Shown: positions 9,246-18,968 of the stretch, piece after piece
How the letters are laid out: every line of letters begins with the position of its first letter
How positions within the stretch are numbered: position 1 is the first letter of the stretch
Source of the DNA: WHSW01 sp963821345
GTDB taxonomy: Bacteria; Actinomycetota; Thermoleophilia; Solirubrobacterales; 70-9
Direction of reading: 5' to 3'
Assembly (NCBI GenBank): GCA_963821345.1
Contig: CAWGDM010000012.1
Span: forward strand, 580,254-644,253
Length of the DNA: 64,000 nucleotides
Notes under the pieces: model-generated
Told to the model about the DNA's origin: nothing
The model's input: only the letters and a program-made list of their open reading frames with translations
Databases searched by the model: none
Program-made: the position numbers and the translations under genes

Positions 9246-10198
9246 CGAACCAACCTCCCCAGTGCCGTTGAGACCTCGAACAGATCAGCGACGGCGCCGT
9301 AGTGGGCCGCGGAGAAGATCGGGGCATCGGGATCCGTGTTGACGGCGAGAATCGTCCTCGCCCCACGGATCCCCGCCAGGTGCTGCCCGGCTCCGGAGAT
9401 GCCGAAGGCGAGGTAGACGGCCGGAGCCACGGTCTTCCCGGACTGGCCGACACCGCGCGAGCGAGCGACCCAACCCGCGTCGATCAACGGGCGCGAACAG
9501 CTGAGGACGGCACCGAGGCTCTCGGCCAGCTGCTCGAACTCGGCGACCTTGCCTTCGTCATCGACCCCGCGGCCGATCGAGAGCAGGAAGTCCGCCTTGG
9601 TGATGTCGACGCCGTCGGCCTTGGCCTCCTCGAAGCCGAGATGACTGCTGCGCGGGGCGGCGGTCGGAACCGCGGCCGCCCGTACCTGGGGCGGGCCGCT
9701 GGTCGTGACCGCGGGCGAGAACGATCCGATCCGCACCAGGATGATCGTCGTCTCCTTGCCCTCGAACGCCAACTCAGCCTCGAGCTTGCCGCCATACAGA
9801 CCTCGCCACGCGATCAGGCCGTCGTCCCACCCCACCCGGCTCACGTCGCTGGCGAAGCCGTGCTCCCCGCGGGCGGCGACCGCGGCGGCGAACCCGAGCG
9901 AGTCAGCCGTGTGGCCGAGGACGACCGCGATTGGCCGCATCGTCTCGATCAGCGACTCGAGCGCCGCCTCGGCGACGTGGGGCTCGAAGTGGTCGCCGGC
10001 GGTGGTCACGGTGACGATCTCGTCCACGCCTTCGTATGCGAGCGAGGCAATCAACGGATCCGGGTCCGGTGCGAGCACGGCGACGACCAATCGCGCCCCC
10101 GAGGCCCTCTTGATCTCGATCCCGGCCGCGATCGACTCCGCCGACACCTCCCGCACCTCGCCCCGCCGGGTCTCGGCGACGACCAGGACCGAGCTCAT
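9242..10198 (-). CDS. etfA: Electron transfer flavoprotein alpha subunit
   Basis: A 318-residue FixB/EtfA protein. The C-terminal FAD-binding domain shows the family signature LIDAGWVARSRGVGQSGKTV followed by YLAFGISGAGQHLAGI and ILAVNTDPDAPIF. The N-terminal domain is typical. It pairs with etfB, whose stop its ATG overlaps by 4 bp. Next to a TMADH-like flavoprotein, this ETF is the likely electron acceptor, feeding the quinone pool through an ETF-quinone oxidoreductase not in this window. Confidence 0.94.
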   Translation of the reverse strand: MSSVLVVAETRRGEVREVSAESIAAGIEIKRASGARLVVAVLAPDPDPLIASLAYEGVDEIVTVTTAGDHFEPHVAEAALESLIETMRPIAVVLGHTADSLGFAAAVAARGEHGFASDVSRVGWDDGLIAWRGLYGGKLEAELAFEGKETTIILVRIGSFSPAVTTSGPPQVRAAAVPTAAPRSSHLGFEEAKADGVDITKADFLLSIGRGVDDEGKVAEFEQLAESLGAVLSCSRPLIDAGWVARSRGVGQSGKTVAPAVYLAFGISGAGQHLAGIRGARTILAVNTDPDAPIFSAAHYGAVADLFEVSTALGRLVR

Positions 10199-10980
10199 GA
10201 GCCGACCCGGGAGCTGACGATCTCGAGGATCTGGCGAGCGATCTCGTCGGCGTCGCCCTCGAGCATCTCGGCTCGGCTACCGCTGTCCGGTCGTCCGAGA
10301 CTGCGCACGCGAGCGCCGGCCCCGCGCCGCAGGTCGCCGGCGTCCAGGCCGAGATCGTTCAGTCCGAGCAACTCCCGGGGCTTGGCCTCGGCCTTCTTGA
10401 TCGCCCGCAGGTTGGCGTGGCGCGGGCGGTTGATCCCGGTCTGCACGGTCAGCAATGCCGGGGTCGCGATCGAGACCCGTTCGACCAGGCCGCCCTCGAG
10501 CTCGCGATCGACCTCGAGCGATCCCGCCTCGGCGTCGTAGCTGAGCCGCCTGACCACCGCCACGCGCGGAAGATCGAGCAATCCGGCGACCGCGACCCCG
10601 GTGGCGCCGTTGACGGCGTCGGAGGACTGAACGCCGCAGAGAACGAGATCGGGCTCCTCCCGGCTCACGGCCGCGGCGAGCACCCGCGCCACGGTCAGCG
10701 GGTCGGGTTCGATCGACTCGTCCCAGATCCGGACCCCGCGATCGGCGCCCTGGGCGAGACAGGCGAGCAGCGCCTCCTCGGCCTCCTGCCCTCCGACCGT
10801 CAGCACGACCACCTCCCCGCCGTGCGCGTCGCGCAGCTCGAGCGCCGCTTCGAGCGCGAACCGGTCCCAGTCGTTGAGGCTCCATTCGAGAGCCTCGGGC
10901 GCGATCCGCCGCGTATCCGCCCCCGGCTCGAACTCGGCCGCGAGCTCGCCGACCTGCTTCACGGCGACCGCGATCTTCAT
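10195..10980 (-). CDS. etfB: Electron transfer flavoprotein beta subunit
   Basis: A 261-residue EtfB/FixA protein starting MKIAVAVKQV, with the AMP-binding-domain features LVLCGVQSSDAVNGATGVAVA (about 115-135, shown in parts) and the signature TVQTGINRPRHANLRAIKKA near residue 190. Translationally coupled (ATGA overlaps) to the flavoprotein upstream and etfA downstream, so both subunits are probably made in equal amounts with their reductase. Confidence 0.94.
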   Translation of the reverse strand: MKIAVAVKQVGELAAEFEPGADTRRIAPEALEWSLNDWDRFALEAALELRDAHGGEVVVLTVGGQEAEEALLACLAQGADRGVRIWDESIEPDPLTVARVLAAAVSREEPDLVLCGVQSSDAVNGATGVAVAGLLDLPRVAVVRRLSYDAEAGSLEVDRELEGGLVERVSIATPALLTVQTGINRPRHANLRAIKKAEAKPRELLGLNDLGLDAGDLRRGAGARVRSLGRPDSGSRAEMLEGDADEIARQILEIVSSRVGS

Positions 10981-13100
10981 CCGCCCCCGGCCGCCGCGAG
11001 GTCCGTGGGACGCGACGCGACCTCGCGCAGGTAGGGCAGCGGCACCGCCGGATTCTCGGTATCGATCTCGCGCGCGAGCCGGTGGCCGTCGAAGATGCAA
11101 TCGGCGATCAGACGCGGAGCGACGCAATCGCCGATCCGGTACAGCGCCTCGATCTCCTCCGCCTTCAGCCGGTCGCGATCGGCATCGAGCTCGTGGTAGA
11201 GCTGATCGCACGGCTCGCGCTGGGTCACGAGCACGACGCTGTCGGCGGTCCAGGACACCGGGTCCGGCGCCCACGCGTTCACGCCGCCGAGCGTGTTGCC
11301 ATCGATCTCGAGCACGACGTGGCTGGGGATGATCTCCACCCCGGCGGCTCGCAGCTCGCGGTTGATCTTGAACGCCTCTCCGGTCAGGAACAGGTACGGG
11401 CCGAGGTTCGGGAACGGGGTGATCATCGTCACCCGCTTGCCGGCGCCGATCAGCAGCTCGGCCATCGCCACGGCGGTGAAGTAGCCGTCGGTGTCGTAGA
11501 CGACGACGTGCTCGCCGTCGATCGCCCCGCCGGCCTCGCCGACCTGCTCGGGCGTGTAGACGTTGTCCGCGTCGGCACCGGGGATCGGCGCCTGCGTCGG
11601 GCCGTTCATGCCGTCGGCCCGCCACCGCGAGCCGGTCGCGATGACGACGATCTCGGCGCCGTAGTCGAGCACCTCCTCCGCCGAGAGGCGGGTTTCGAGG
11701 ACGACCTCGACGTTCTTCAGCTTGTCGAGCTGGACCCGGCGGTAGCCGACCACCCGTCCCCACTCGCCGAGGTGCGGGTAGGCGCTGATCTGGCGCATGC
11801 AACCGCCGAGCTCGGCGTTCTCGTCGACCAGGTGGACCCTGCGCATGCCGCGCTTGCCGAGCACGATCGCGCATTCCATCCCGGCGGGGCCGGCGCCGAC
11901 CACGAGCACGTCGCGGTCCGCGTTGCGCGCCGGCTCGAACTTCTCCGGGTGCCAGCCGCGCCGAAACTCCTCCCCCAGGGTCGCGTTCTGGGTGCAGATG
12001 ATCGGCGCCGACTGCGGGAACCGCGAGGCGCAGACGTTGCAGCCGATGCACTCCCGGATCTCGTCGTAGCGGCCCTCCTCGATCTTGCTCGGCAGGAACG
12101 GGTCGGCGATCGACGGTCGCGCCGCGGCGATGATCTCGATCACGCCCGAACGGATCGCCTCGGCCATCGTGTCGGGATTCGTGAATCGGCCGACCGCGGC
12201 GACCGGCTTCTTGGTCGCCGCCCGGGCCGCTGCGATGTACTCACGATGGGAGAACTCGCCCGCGAACCTCGAGGCGACGACGTCGTCGCCCGCCCACTCC
12301 GCGGCCACCCAGCCGCCGGCCTGCAGATCCCAGAAGTCGACGAACGGATCGGCCAGCTCGATGAACCGATAGGCCTCCTCGGCCGCGCGGATTCCGAGCG
12401 GGTTGTCGTTGAGCGTGTCGACGCACAGCCGGGCGGTCACCGCGGCCTGGTCGGCGACCGCCTCGCGCACGCGCTCGATGATCTCGACCCAGAAGCGCGC
12501 GCGGTTGTCGATCGAGCCGCCGTACTCGTCGGTGCGCCGGTTGAACTTCCCCATCAGGAAATGCTGGGGGAGCGCCCCGCATTCGGCGCCCTCGATGTTG
12601 ATGATGTCGAACCCGGCCCGCACCGCACGCAGGGCGGCCTCGACGTAGAAGTCCTGGATCTCGCGGATTCCGGCCTTGTCGAGCTGGTAGCAGCTCGACG
12701 AGTAGAGGCTCTCGTCGGTCATCTGACTGACGCTGCGCGCCGGCAGCCGGGATTCGAGATTGCCGACGACGCAGCCCCCGTGCCAGAGCTCGACCCCGGC
12801 CAGCGCATCGTGCTCGTGCGCGAGCTCGGCCGTCAGCGAGAGCCGTTCGACGTCGGCGTCATCCCAGAGCCGTGCCGAGACCAGCGGCAGCGCGTCGCTG
12901 GAGGGGTGGACGGAGCAGAACTCGGTGTTGACCGCGGCCCAGCCGCCCTCGGCCTTCATCCCCCGGAGGTGGGCCTGGGCCCCGGGGAGGTCGCTGCCGA
13001 AGCTGGTGCAATGCGGCGCCTGATAGAAGCGGTTGCGCAGCCGCTTCGGGCCGATCTGCACCGGCTCGAACAGGATGTCGTGTCGCGGATCTCGGCTCAT
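10977..13100 (-). CDS. Trimethylamine-dehydrogenase-like FMN/4Fe-4S flavoprotein
   Basis: A 707-residue protein colinear with trimethylamine/dimethylamine dehydrogenase. An OYE-like TIM barrel (1-340) contains FYQAPHC with Cys31 at the position of the 6-S-cysteinyl-FMN cysteine. A CIGCNVCASRFPQ...IIC cluster (about 345-365) supplies four 4Fe-4S cysteines, and GAGPAGMECA (about 392) and the C-terminal SRIGDCVAPRLI-type region form the nucleotide-binding domains. The TMADH catalytic motif Y-G-A-H is E-G-A-E here, so the substrate is probably not trimethylamine; an N-methylated or cyclic amine is possible. ETF genes directly downstream supply the acceptor. Confidence 0.88.
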   Translation of the reverse strand: MSRDPRHDILFEPVQIGPKRLRNRFYQAPHCTSFGSDLPGAQAHLRGMKAEGGWAAVNTEFCSVHPSSDALPLVSARLWDDADVERLSLTAELAHEHDALAGVELWHGGCVVGNLESRLPARSVSQMTDESLYSSSCYQLDKAGIREIQDFYVEAALRAVRAGFDIINIEGAECGALPQHFLMGKFNRRTDEYGGSIDNRARFWVEIIERVREAVADQAAVTARLCVDTLNDNPLGIRAAEEAYRFIELADPFVDFWDLQAGGWVAAEWAGDDVVASRFAGEFSHREYIAAARAATKKPVAAVGRFTNPDTMAEAIRSGVIEIIAAARPSIADPFLPSKIEEGRYDEIRECIGCNVCASRFPQSAPIICTQNATLGEEFRRGWHPEKFEPARNADRDVLVVGAGPAGMECAIVLGKRGMRRVHLVDENAELGGCMRQISAYPHLGEWGRVVGYRRVQLDKLKNVEVVLETRLSAEEVLDYGAEIVVIATGSRWRADGMNGPTQAPIPGADADNVYTPEQVGEAGGAIDGEHVVVYDTDGYFTAVAMAELLIGAGKRVTMITPFPNLGPYLFLTGEAFKINRELRAAGVEIIPSHVVLEIDGNTLGGVNAWAPDPVSWTADSVVLVTQREPCDQLYHELDADRDRLKAEEIEALYRIGDCVAPRLIADCIFDGHRLAREIDTENPAVPLPYLREVASRPTDLAAAGGG

Positions 13101-14923
13101 GGCCCGCCTCTCTCGTTCGCTTTTTGAACGCGTAACGCCTCGGTCGCCGCCGGATCGATCTCGACCTCACCCGGGACCGAGCCGCGTGCGATCACGACGC
13201 CGTAGTGGTCACGCGCCGCCTCGACCGAGACCCAGCCGTCGCGGACGTCCGCGATCACGGCGTCGAGCGCCCGGGTCAGCGGGTCGCCGTAGCCGCCGCC
13301 GCCGGCCTCCAGGCCGCGCACGAACTCGCCCGGCTCCAGGGTGACGTCGCCGATCGGATCCAGCGCGGTCTCGCTGCCGTCGAGCTCGAGCTTGCTCAGC
13401 AGCGCCGCGCCGCCGGCGCCCCCTCCCAGCGCGCCGAGCGGTGGGTGATCGGCGAAGTCGGCGAAGTAGAAGACCTGCATCGCGGCATGGGTCGGGCCGT
13501 ACACCGTTTCGCTGGCGGGAGCGCCGCGGTGGCGGCCGGGCCCGCCACTGTCTTCGAGCAGGCGCAGGCTGCGAAACCGAAGCGGGTACTTCTGCTCCAG
13601 CACCTCGATGCTGTCGATGTAGATCGCCTTGGCGCAGTCGGGCATCGCGTAGGTGATCCAGCCGTCGGTCTCGGGCGCCCCCGGGCCGCCGTTGTTGCCG
13701 ATCACGACCTCGTTCACGTAGGGACCGCCGTCGCCCCTCGGGTCATTGCCCGAGACGACGGCGAAGCCGGCGCCGAGGGCGCCGGCCCCCTCGGCCAGCC
13801 CGTGGCCGTCGCCGAGGCTGGTGAAGGCGACCTGGACCGCGTTGATCAGCCGGTTGAGAAGGTTGGTGGTCGCCATCGAGGCCGAGTGCGGGAAGGTCAG
13901 GCCGCCGATCGTCGATCCCTCGCGCAGGAGCACGTCGACGCAGCGAAAGCTGCCCGCGTTGTGCGGCACGTCGGCCGGCAGGCAGTTGTAGACGCCGACC
14001 ATTGCGCCGGCCATCGCGCAACTCTCGGAGAGGTTGAGCCCGAAGTCCCGGCAGTCGACGTTGTCGCGCAGGTCGACCTCGATCTTCCCCTGCGCGGGAT
14101 CGATCTCGATCGCGACCTTGACGGTCACCTGCTCGTCGTCGCCGGGTAGCAGGTCATGGGTGCCCGATGCCTCGAGCCGGCACGCCGGAAGCTCGCGAAT
14201 CGCGCCCGTCATCCGGCGCTCCGAGTAATCGAGCCAGTCGGCGATGAACTCGCGCAGGGTCTCGACGCCGTACTTGTCGACCAGCTCCTTGACCCGGCGC
14301 TCGCCGACCCGGACCGCCCCGATCGCCGCCAGGTAGTCGCCGTACCAGACGTCGGGAACCCGGATCCGCGCCCGGCACATGCGGATGATGTCCTCGACGT
14401 CGCTGTAGTCGCGCTGCACGCGAACGCAGGGGAAGGTGAGCAGGCCCTCCTCGTAGACGTCGGTTGCAAACGGCATGTAGGTGCTCGGCGCGGAGTTGCC
14501 GCAGTCGGCCTGATGAGCCTTCGCCGAGACCGTCAGGAAGTGCTCCCCATCGATGTAGACCGGGACCAGGAGCGTGTGATCGGCGCCGTGCGTGTTGCCG
14601 AGGTGAGGATCGTTGTGGAGGAAGGCATCGCCCTCGGCCATATCCGGGTGCAGGCGCCCCATCCAGCGGGTCTGCAGGCCGGCGCCGATCACGTGCGCCT
14701 GAAGGCCCTCGGCGGCCGCCAGCAACTGGTCATCGGCGGTGACGACACAGCATGAGAAGTCGCGCGCGGTGTTGAGGACCGAGGAGCGCCCGGCGCGAAA
14801 CAGCGTGTTGGTCATCTCGCGCACGATCGTCTCGAAGCGGTTCGCGAGCACCGCCGTGAGCACCGAGCTGGCGCCGTGCTCGCGCGCGGGGGCCTGCGGG
14901 GGCGGTTCTGGATCAGGGGTCAT
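13097..14923 (-). CDS. hyuB: Hydantoinase B / acetophenone-carboxylase-type subunit
   Basis: A 608-residue HyuB-family protein. Family motifs visible: LFRAGRSSVLNTARDFSC (about 42-60), DAFLHNDPHLGNTHGADH (about 97) with metal-binding candidates, and the Gly-rich C-terminal LEAGGGGYGDPLTRA near 545. The partner HyuA lies immediately upstream with a 4-bp overlap. Members of the pair either hydrolyse hydantoin/oxoproline-type rings or carboxylate ketones, both ATP-dependent; sequence alone does not separate them. Confidence 0.9.
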   Translation of the reverse strand: MTPDPEPPPQAPAREHGASSVLTAVLANRFETIVREMTNTLFRAGRSSVLNTARDFSCCVVTADDQLLAAAEGLQAHVIGAGLQTRWMGRLHPDMAEGDAFLHNDPHLGNTHGADHTLLVPVYIDGEHFLTVSAKAHQADCGNSAPSTYMPFATDVYEEGLLTFPCVRVQRDYSDVEDIIRMCRARIRVPDVWYGDYLAAIGAVRVGERRVKELVDKYGVETLREFIADWLDYSERRMTGAIRELPACRLEASGTHDLLPGDDEQVTVKVAIEIDPAQGKIEVDLRDNVDCRDFGLNLSESCAMAGAMVGVYNCLPADVPHNAGSFRCVDVLLREGSTIGGLTFPHSASMATTNLLNRLINAVQVAFTSLGDGHGLAEGAGALGAGFAVVSGNDPRGDGGPYVNEVVIGNNGGPGAPETDGWITYAMPDCAKAIYIDSIEVLEQKYPLRFRSLRLLEDSGGPGRHRGAPASETVYGPTHAAMQVFYFADFADHPPLGALGGGAGGAALLSKLELDGSETALDPIGDVTLEPGEFVRGLEAGGGGYGDPLTRALDAVIADVRDGWVSVEAARDHYGVVIARGSVPGEVEIDPAATEALRVQKANERGGP

Positions 14924-17019
14924 TCGATCTCCACCAGGTAGTTGCCGAGGCTGGTCACGGTGAGCGCGGTGCCGGGCGGGACGACCACGGTGGTCGTCGG
15001 CTCCGCGAGCAGCCCGGGCCCCTCGATCCGATCGCCCGGCGCCAGCTCGGCACCTTCGGCGATCGTTGCTTCGACCCGGCCGACGCCGGGGAAGTAGGCA
15101 CTTCGCCGCGAGTCCGGGCCGGCGCCGGTGGCCTCGCGGCCGAGATCGCGAAGCGGCGGCTTCGGCGGAACCACCACGAGGCGGCCGCGGCAGTAGAGGA
15201 TCTCGACCGCCTGGCCGGGTTCGTGAACGGCGAAGACGCGCTCGTGGAGCTCGTCGAAGCTCTTCACCAGGGCGCGAACGGCATCATCGTCTCGCGGCGG
15301 CCCCTCCGGCAGCGGGACTTCGAGCGTCCATGCCTGGTGGGCGTAGCGCGCCTCGACGAACCAGTCGATGCGGGTCTCGCGATCGCCCGCGCCGAGCGAA
15401 TCCGTGAACTCCTTCAGCTCGCGCTCGATCGCGTCGAACGCGGTCTCGATCTCGGCGAAGGCGAAGTCGTCGCTGCTCGAGAAGGCCGTGCGCCCGCTCT
15501 CCATGATCATGTCGCTGTGCTGGGCGCCGAAGGCGCTCAGGGCGCCCGCCGTGCGCGGGACGAGCACGCGGCTGCAGCCGAGCTCCCGGGCGATCGCGGC
15601 GATGTTGAGGCCCGCCGCGCCGCCGCCGGCGATCACCACGCTCTCGCGCGGATCGACGCCCTCGTTGACCGTGATCTCCCTGATCGCGGCCACCATGAGC
15701 TCGTTTGCGAGCGTCAGGATCGCGCTTGCCGCGCCGTCGCGCTCGATCCCCATCTCAGCCGCGAGCCGCTCGATCACCGCCTGCGCCGCCGCGACGTCGA
15801 GCGCCATCTCGCCGCCCAGGAAGCGATCGGGATCGAGGTAGCCGAGCACGGCCGCAGCATCGGTCACGGTCGGGCGCTCGCCACCACGCCCGTAGCACGC
15901 CGGGCCGGGGTCGGCGCCGGCGCTGTCGGGGCCGACTCGCAGCAGGCCGCCCGGGTCGAGCCAGGCGATCGAGCCGCCGCCGGCGCCGATCGAGCGCACG
16001 TCGACCGAGGCGAGCCCGGTCAGATGACCCTCGAACGGAGCCCCGAGCCAGGTCTCGCGCGCGAACACGATCCCTCCGTCGCGGACGACGCTGACGTCGA
16101 AGCTGGTCCCACCCGCGTCGCAGACGATCGCGTCGGCGCCGTCGAGCTCGCGCTCGCTGTACAGGCGCCCGGCGACGGGGGCCAGCGACGGGCCCGATCT
16201 GGCGGCGAAGATCGGCCGTTCGATCAGCCGGTCCATCGGCAGCACGCCCCCGAACGACGAGGCCGCGACCAGCTCGCCGGCGAAGCCGGCGTCGCCGAGT
16301 CCGACCTCGATCTCGCGCAGGTGCTCCTGCATCAGCGGCTTCAGCGAGGCGTCGATCGCGGTGCCCGAGGTGCGGCGGTACTCGCGGATGATCGGGTTGA
16401 GCCGGTGCGAGAGCGTGTACGGGACCCCCTCCAGCTCCTCCTCGAGCAGCTCACCCAGGCGCACCTCGTGCTCGGGGTTGGCGATCGACCACAGCAGCGA
16501 GACGGCGACCGCCTCGACCCCTGCCGGCTCCAGCGAGCGGATCGTCTCGCGAGCCGCATCGGCGTCGAGCGCGACGACGACGTCGCCTTCGGCGCCGATG
16601 CGCTCGGTGATCTCGAAGGTCAGATGGCGCGGGACGTAGGGATCGGGAAACGGGCGGCGGAAGTCGTACAGATGCATCGAACCGCCCTCGCGACGGGCGA
16701 GGATGTCGGGGAAGCCCTCCGTGCAGAGCAGGGCGGTGCGGGCGGTGCGGTGCTCGAGGATCGCGTTCGTGGCCTGGGTGGTGCTGTAGACGAACAGCTC
16801 GCATGCTTCGAGCAGCTGACGACGCTCGAGCCCGAGCTGGGCGCCGGCGCTGCCGATCGCCGTCAACAGGCCCTCGATCAGGCTGTGCGGGGTGGTCATC
16901 GCCTTGCCGATCGCGACCCGGCCGCTGGCGTCGGAGAGCACGACGTCGGTGAACGTGCCGCCGACGTCGCAGGTGAGCTTGATCGAGGATGCGGCGGCCG
17001 ACGATCCGTTCGAGCTCAT
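14920..17019 (-). CDS. hyuA: Hydantoinase A / oxoprolinase-type ATP-binding subunit
   Basis: A 699-residue HyuA-family protein. The N-terminal actin-like phosphate loop is LTCDVGGTFTDVVLSD (about 15-30); a second glycine motif GGGAAGLNIAAIARELG lies near 480. The ATG at 17019 is chosen because it overlaps the upstream synthetase stop (ATGA) and places the phosphate loop near the N-terminus. It acts with HyuB. The ATP would phosphorylate the ring oxygen or enol of the substrate before ring opening or carboxylation. Confidence 0.9.
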   Translation of the reverse strand: MSSNGSSAAASSIKLTCDVGGTFTDVVLSDASGRVAIGKAMTTPHSLIEGLLTAIGSAGAQLGLERRQLLEACELFVYSTTQATNAILEHRTARTALLCTEGFPDILARREGGSMHLYDFRRPFPDPYVPRHLTFEITERIGAEGDVVVALDADAARETIRSLEPAGVEAVAVSLLWSIANPEHEVRLGELLEEELEGVPYTLSHRLNPIIREYRRTSGTAIDASLKPLMQEHLREIEVGLGDAGFAGELVAASSFGGVLPMDRLIERPIFAARSGPSLAPVAGRLYSERELDGADAIVCDAGGTSFDVSVVRDGGIVFARETWLGAPFEGHLTGLASVDVRSIGAGGGSIAWLDPGGLLRVGPDSAGADPGPACYGRGGERPTVTDAAAVLGYLDPDRFLGGEMALDVAAAQAVIERLAAEMGIERDGAASAILTLANELMVAAIREITVNEGVDPRESVVIAGGGAAGLNIAAIARELGCSRVLVPRTAGALSAFGAQHSDMIMESGRTAFSSSDDFAFAEIETAFDAIERELKEFTDSLGAGDRETRIDWFVEARYAHQAWTLEVPLPEGPPRDDDAVRALVKSFDELHERVFAVHEPGQAVEILYCRGRLVVVPPKPPLRDLGREATGAGPDSRRSAYFPGVGRVEATIAEGAELAPGDRIEGPGLLAEPTTTVVVPPGTALTVTSLGNYLVEIE

Positions 17020-18968
17020 GAGACCGCCGCCCGGATCGCGTCGATCGTCTCCGGGTCCTCGAGCGTCGAGAGGTCGCCCGGGTCCTCGCCGAGCGCGGTC
17101 GCCCGGATCGCCCGGCGCACGATCTTCCCCGACCGGGTCCGCGGCAGGCCGTCGCAGAGGACCACCCGCTCGGGCCGAAACGGCTTGCCCAGAACGCCGG
17201 CAACCGCGTCGGCGAGCCCGTCCGGGTCGAGCTCGGCCTCCGGCTCGGCGACCACGAACGCCCAGATCGCCTCGCCCTTGATCGGGTGCGGCAGCGGTAC
17301 CACCGCGGCATCGAGGACCCCGGCCTGGGTAAGAAACGCGGCCTCGACCTCCGCCGGGCCGAGCCGCTGGCCGGCGACGTTCAGGGTGTCGTCGGAGCGA
17401 CCGTGAAGAAACCATTGCCCGTCGCCGTCGAAGCTCGCCCAATCACCGTGCGTCCAGACGCCGGGGAAGCGGCTCCAGTAGGTCTCGAGGAAGCGGTCGG
17501 GGTCCTTCCACAGCCCCTGGGTCATCCCGGGCCAGATGCTTCGGCAGACCAGCTCGCCGACCTGGTTCGGGCCCACCTCCTCGCCGTCCTGATCGAAGAC
17601 CGCGATGTCCATGCCGAGCGCCGGACCGCCGAGCGTCGAGGCCTTCAGCCCCTCGCTGGGCAGCGGGATCAAGAAGCAGCCGCCGACCTCGGTGCCGCCG
17701 GACAGATTGACGATCGGGCACTCGTTGCCGCCGATCTCGCGCAGCATCCACTCGTAGGCGTCCGGCGGCACCGGCTCGCCGCCGGTGCCGAGCACCCGCA
17801 GCGAGCTCAGGTCGTAGCGGGTTCGCAGGTCGTGCTCGCCGGCCGACATCAGGCCGCGAACGAGGCTCGGACCGATGCCGAGGACGGTGGTCCGGTTTCG
17901 CTGCACCGACTCGAACAGGCGCGTCAGCGGCGCCATCGGGCTGCCCTCGATCAGGCAGAGCTGCGCGCCGAGCACCCCGGCGGCGATGATCGTCCACGGT
18001 CCCATGATCCAGCCGAGGTCGGTGGGCCAGGTCAAGCTGTCGCCGCGCCGAAGATCGAGGCCGTAGGCGGCGTCCCTGGCGACCACGGCGAGCATCCCTC
18101 CGTGGGTGTGCAGGGCGCCCTTCGGACGTCCCGTCGTCCCGCTCGTGTACATCAGCTCGAGCGGGTGCGAGGCGTCGAGCGACAGTGATTCGAACGGCTC
18201 GGGGTCGTCGCTGACGGCGTCCTCCCAGGCGATGTCGCGACGATCGTCCCACGCAACGTCGCTGCCGAGCCGGCGTAGCATCAGCACCCGCTCGACCGCC
18301 GGCGCCAGCTCGCAGGCGCGGTCGGCGACCAGCTTCATCTCCACCTCCTTGCCCGCGCGAGCGAACCCGTCGGCGGTGATCAGCACCCGCGCGTCGGCAT
18401 CCCGCAGCCGGGTTGCGACCGCCTCCGGGCCGAAGCCGGAGAAGATCGGCATCGCGATCGCGCCCAGCTTCGCGCAGGCGTAGTAGGCGGCCACGGCCTC
18501 CGGCGTCATCGGCATGAACAGCCCGACGGTGTCGCCGCCGCCGACCCCGGCGTCGGCGAGCGCCCGGGCGACCCCGTCGGCGAGCCGCCGCAGCTCCGTC
18601 CAGCTGAGCTCGCGGCGCTCGCCACGCTCGCTCTCCCAGGTCAGCGCCCGGGACTCGCCGTCGTCCGCGGCCCACCGATCGAGGCAGACGCGGGCGAGGT
18701 TGAGCTTGCCGTCGACGAACCAGCGCACCCACTCGCGCCCCTGCGAGTCGTCGAAGGTGCGGCTGTAGGGGACGTCGAACTCGAGCTCGAGGTCGTCGAC
18801 CACCGCGTCCCAGAAGTCCGCGGTGCGCTCGAACGAGAACGCGCGCAGGCTCTCGGCGGAGTCGACTCCGAGCTTGCCCATCAGGCGGGTCGCGTGCGCA
18901 TCGGCGACCCGCCCGGCGTCGGGACGCCAGAGGAACTCCCCTCTGTCTGCGGCCCGCGGCGCGCTCAC
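17016..18968 (-). CDS. AMP-forming acyl-CoA synthetase
   Basis: A 650-residue ANL-superfamily ligase. Motifs: ATP loop MYTSGTTGRPKGALHTHGG (about 258-276), NLSGGTEVGG (about 425), HGRSDDTLNVAGQRLGPAE (about 525) and the catalytic lysine in RTRSGKIVRR near the C-terminus (about 618). The GTG at 18968 overlaps the RidA stop and fits the acetoacetyl/acetyl-CoA-synthetase-like N-terminus. In this operon it would activate the carboxylate formed by the Hyu proteins or by transamination. A ligase beside HyuA/HyuB is also the arrangement seen in ketone-carboxylase pathways. Confidence 0.9.
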   Translation of the reverse strand: MSAPRAADRGEFLWRPDAGRVADAHATRLMGKLGVDSAESLRAFSFERTADFWDAVVDDLELEFDVPYSRTFDDSQGREWVRWFVDGKLNLARVCLDRWAADDGESRALTWESERGERRELSWTELRRLADGVARALADAGVGGGDTVGLFMPMTPEAVAAYYACAKLGAIAMPIFSGFGPEAVATRLRDADARVLITADGFARAGKEVEMKLVADRACELAPAVERVLMLRRLGSDVAWDDRRDIAWEDAVSDDPEPFESLSLDASHPLELMYTSGTTGRPKGALHTHGGMLAVVARDAAYGLDLRRGDSLTWPTDLGWIMGPWTIIAAGVLGAQLCLIEGSPMAPLTRLFESVQRNRTTVLGIGPSLVRGLMSAGEHDLRTRYDLSSLRVLGTGGEPVPPDAYEWMLREIGGNECPIVNLSGGTEVGGCFLIPLPSEGLKASTLGGPALGMDIAVFDQDGEEVGPNQVGELVCRSIWPGMTQGLWKDPDRFLETYWSRFPGVWTHGDWASFDGDGQWFLHGRSDDTLNVAGQRLGPAEVEAAFLTQAGVLDAAVVPLPHPIKGEAIWAFVVAEPEAELDPDGLADAVAGVLGKPFRPERVVLCDGLPRTRSGKIVRRAIRATALGEDPGDLSTLEDPETIDAIRAAVS

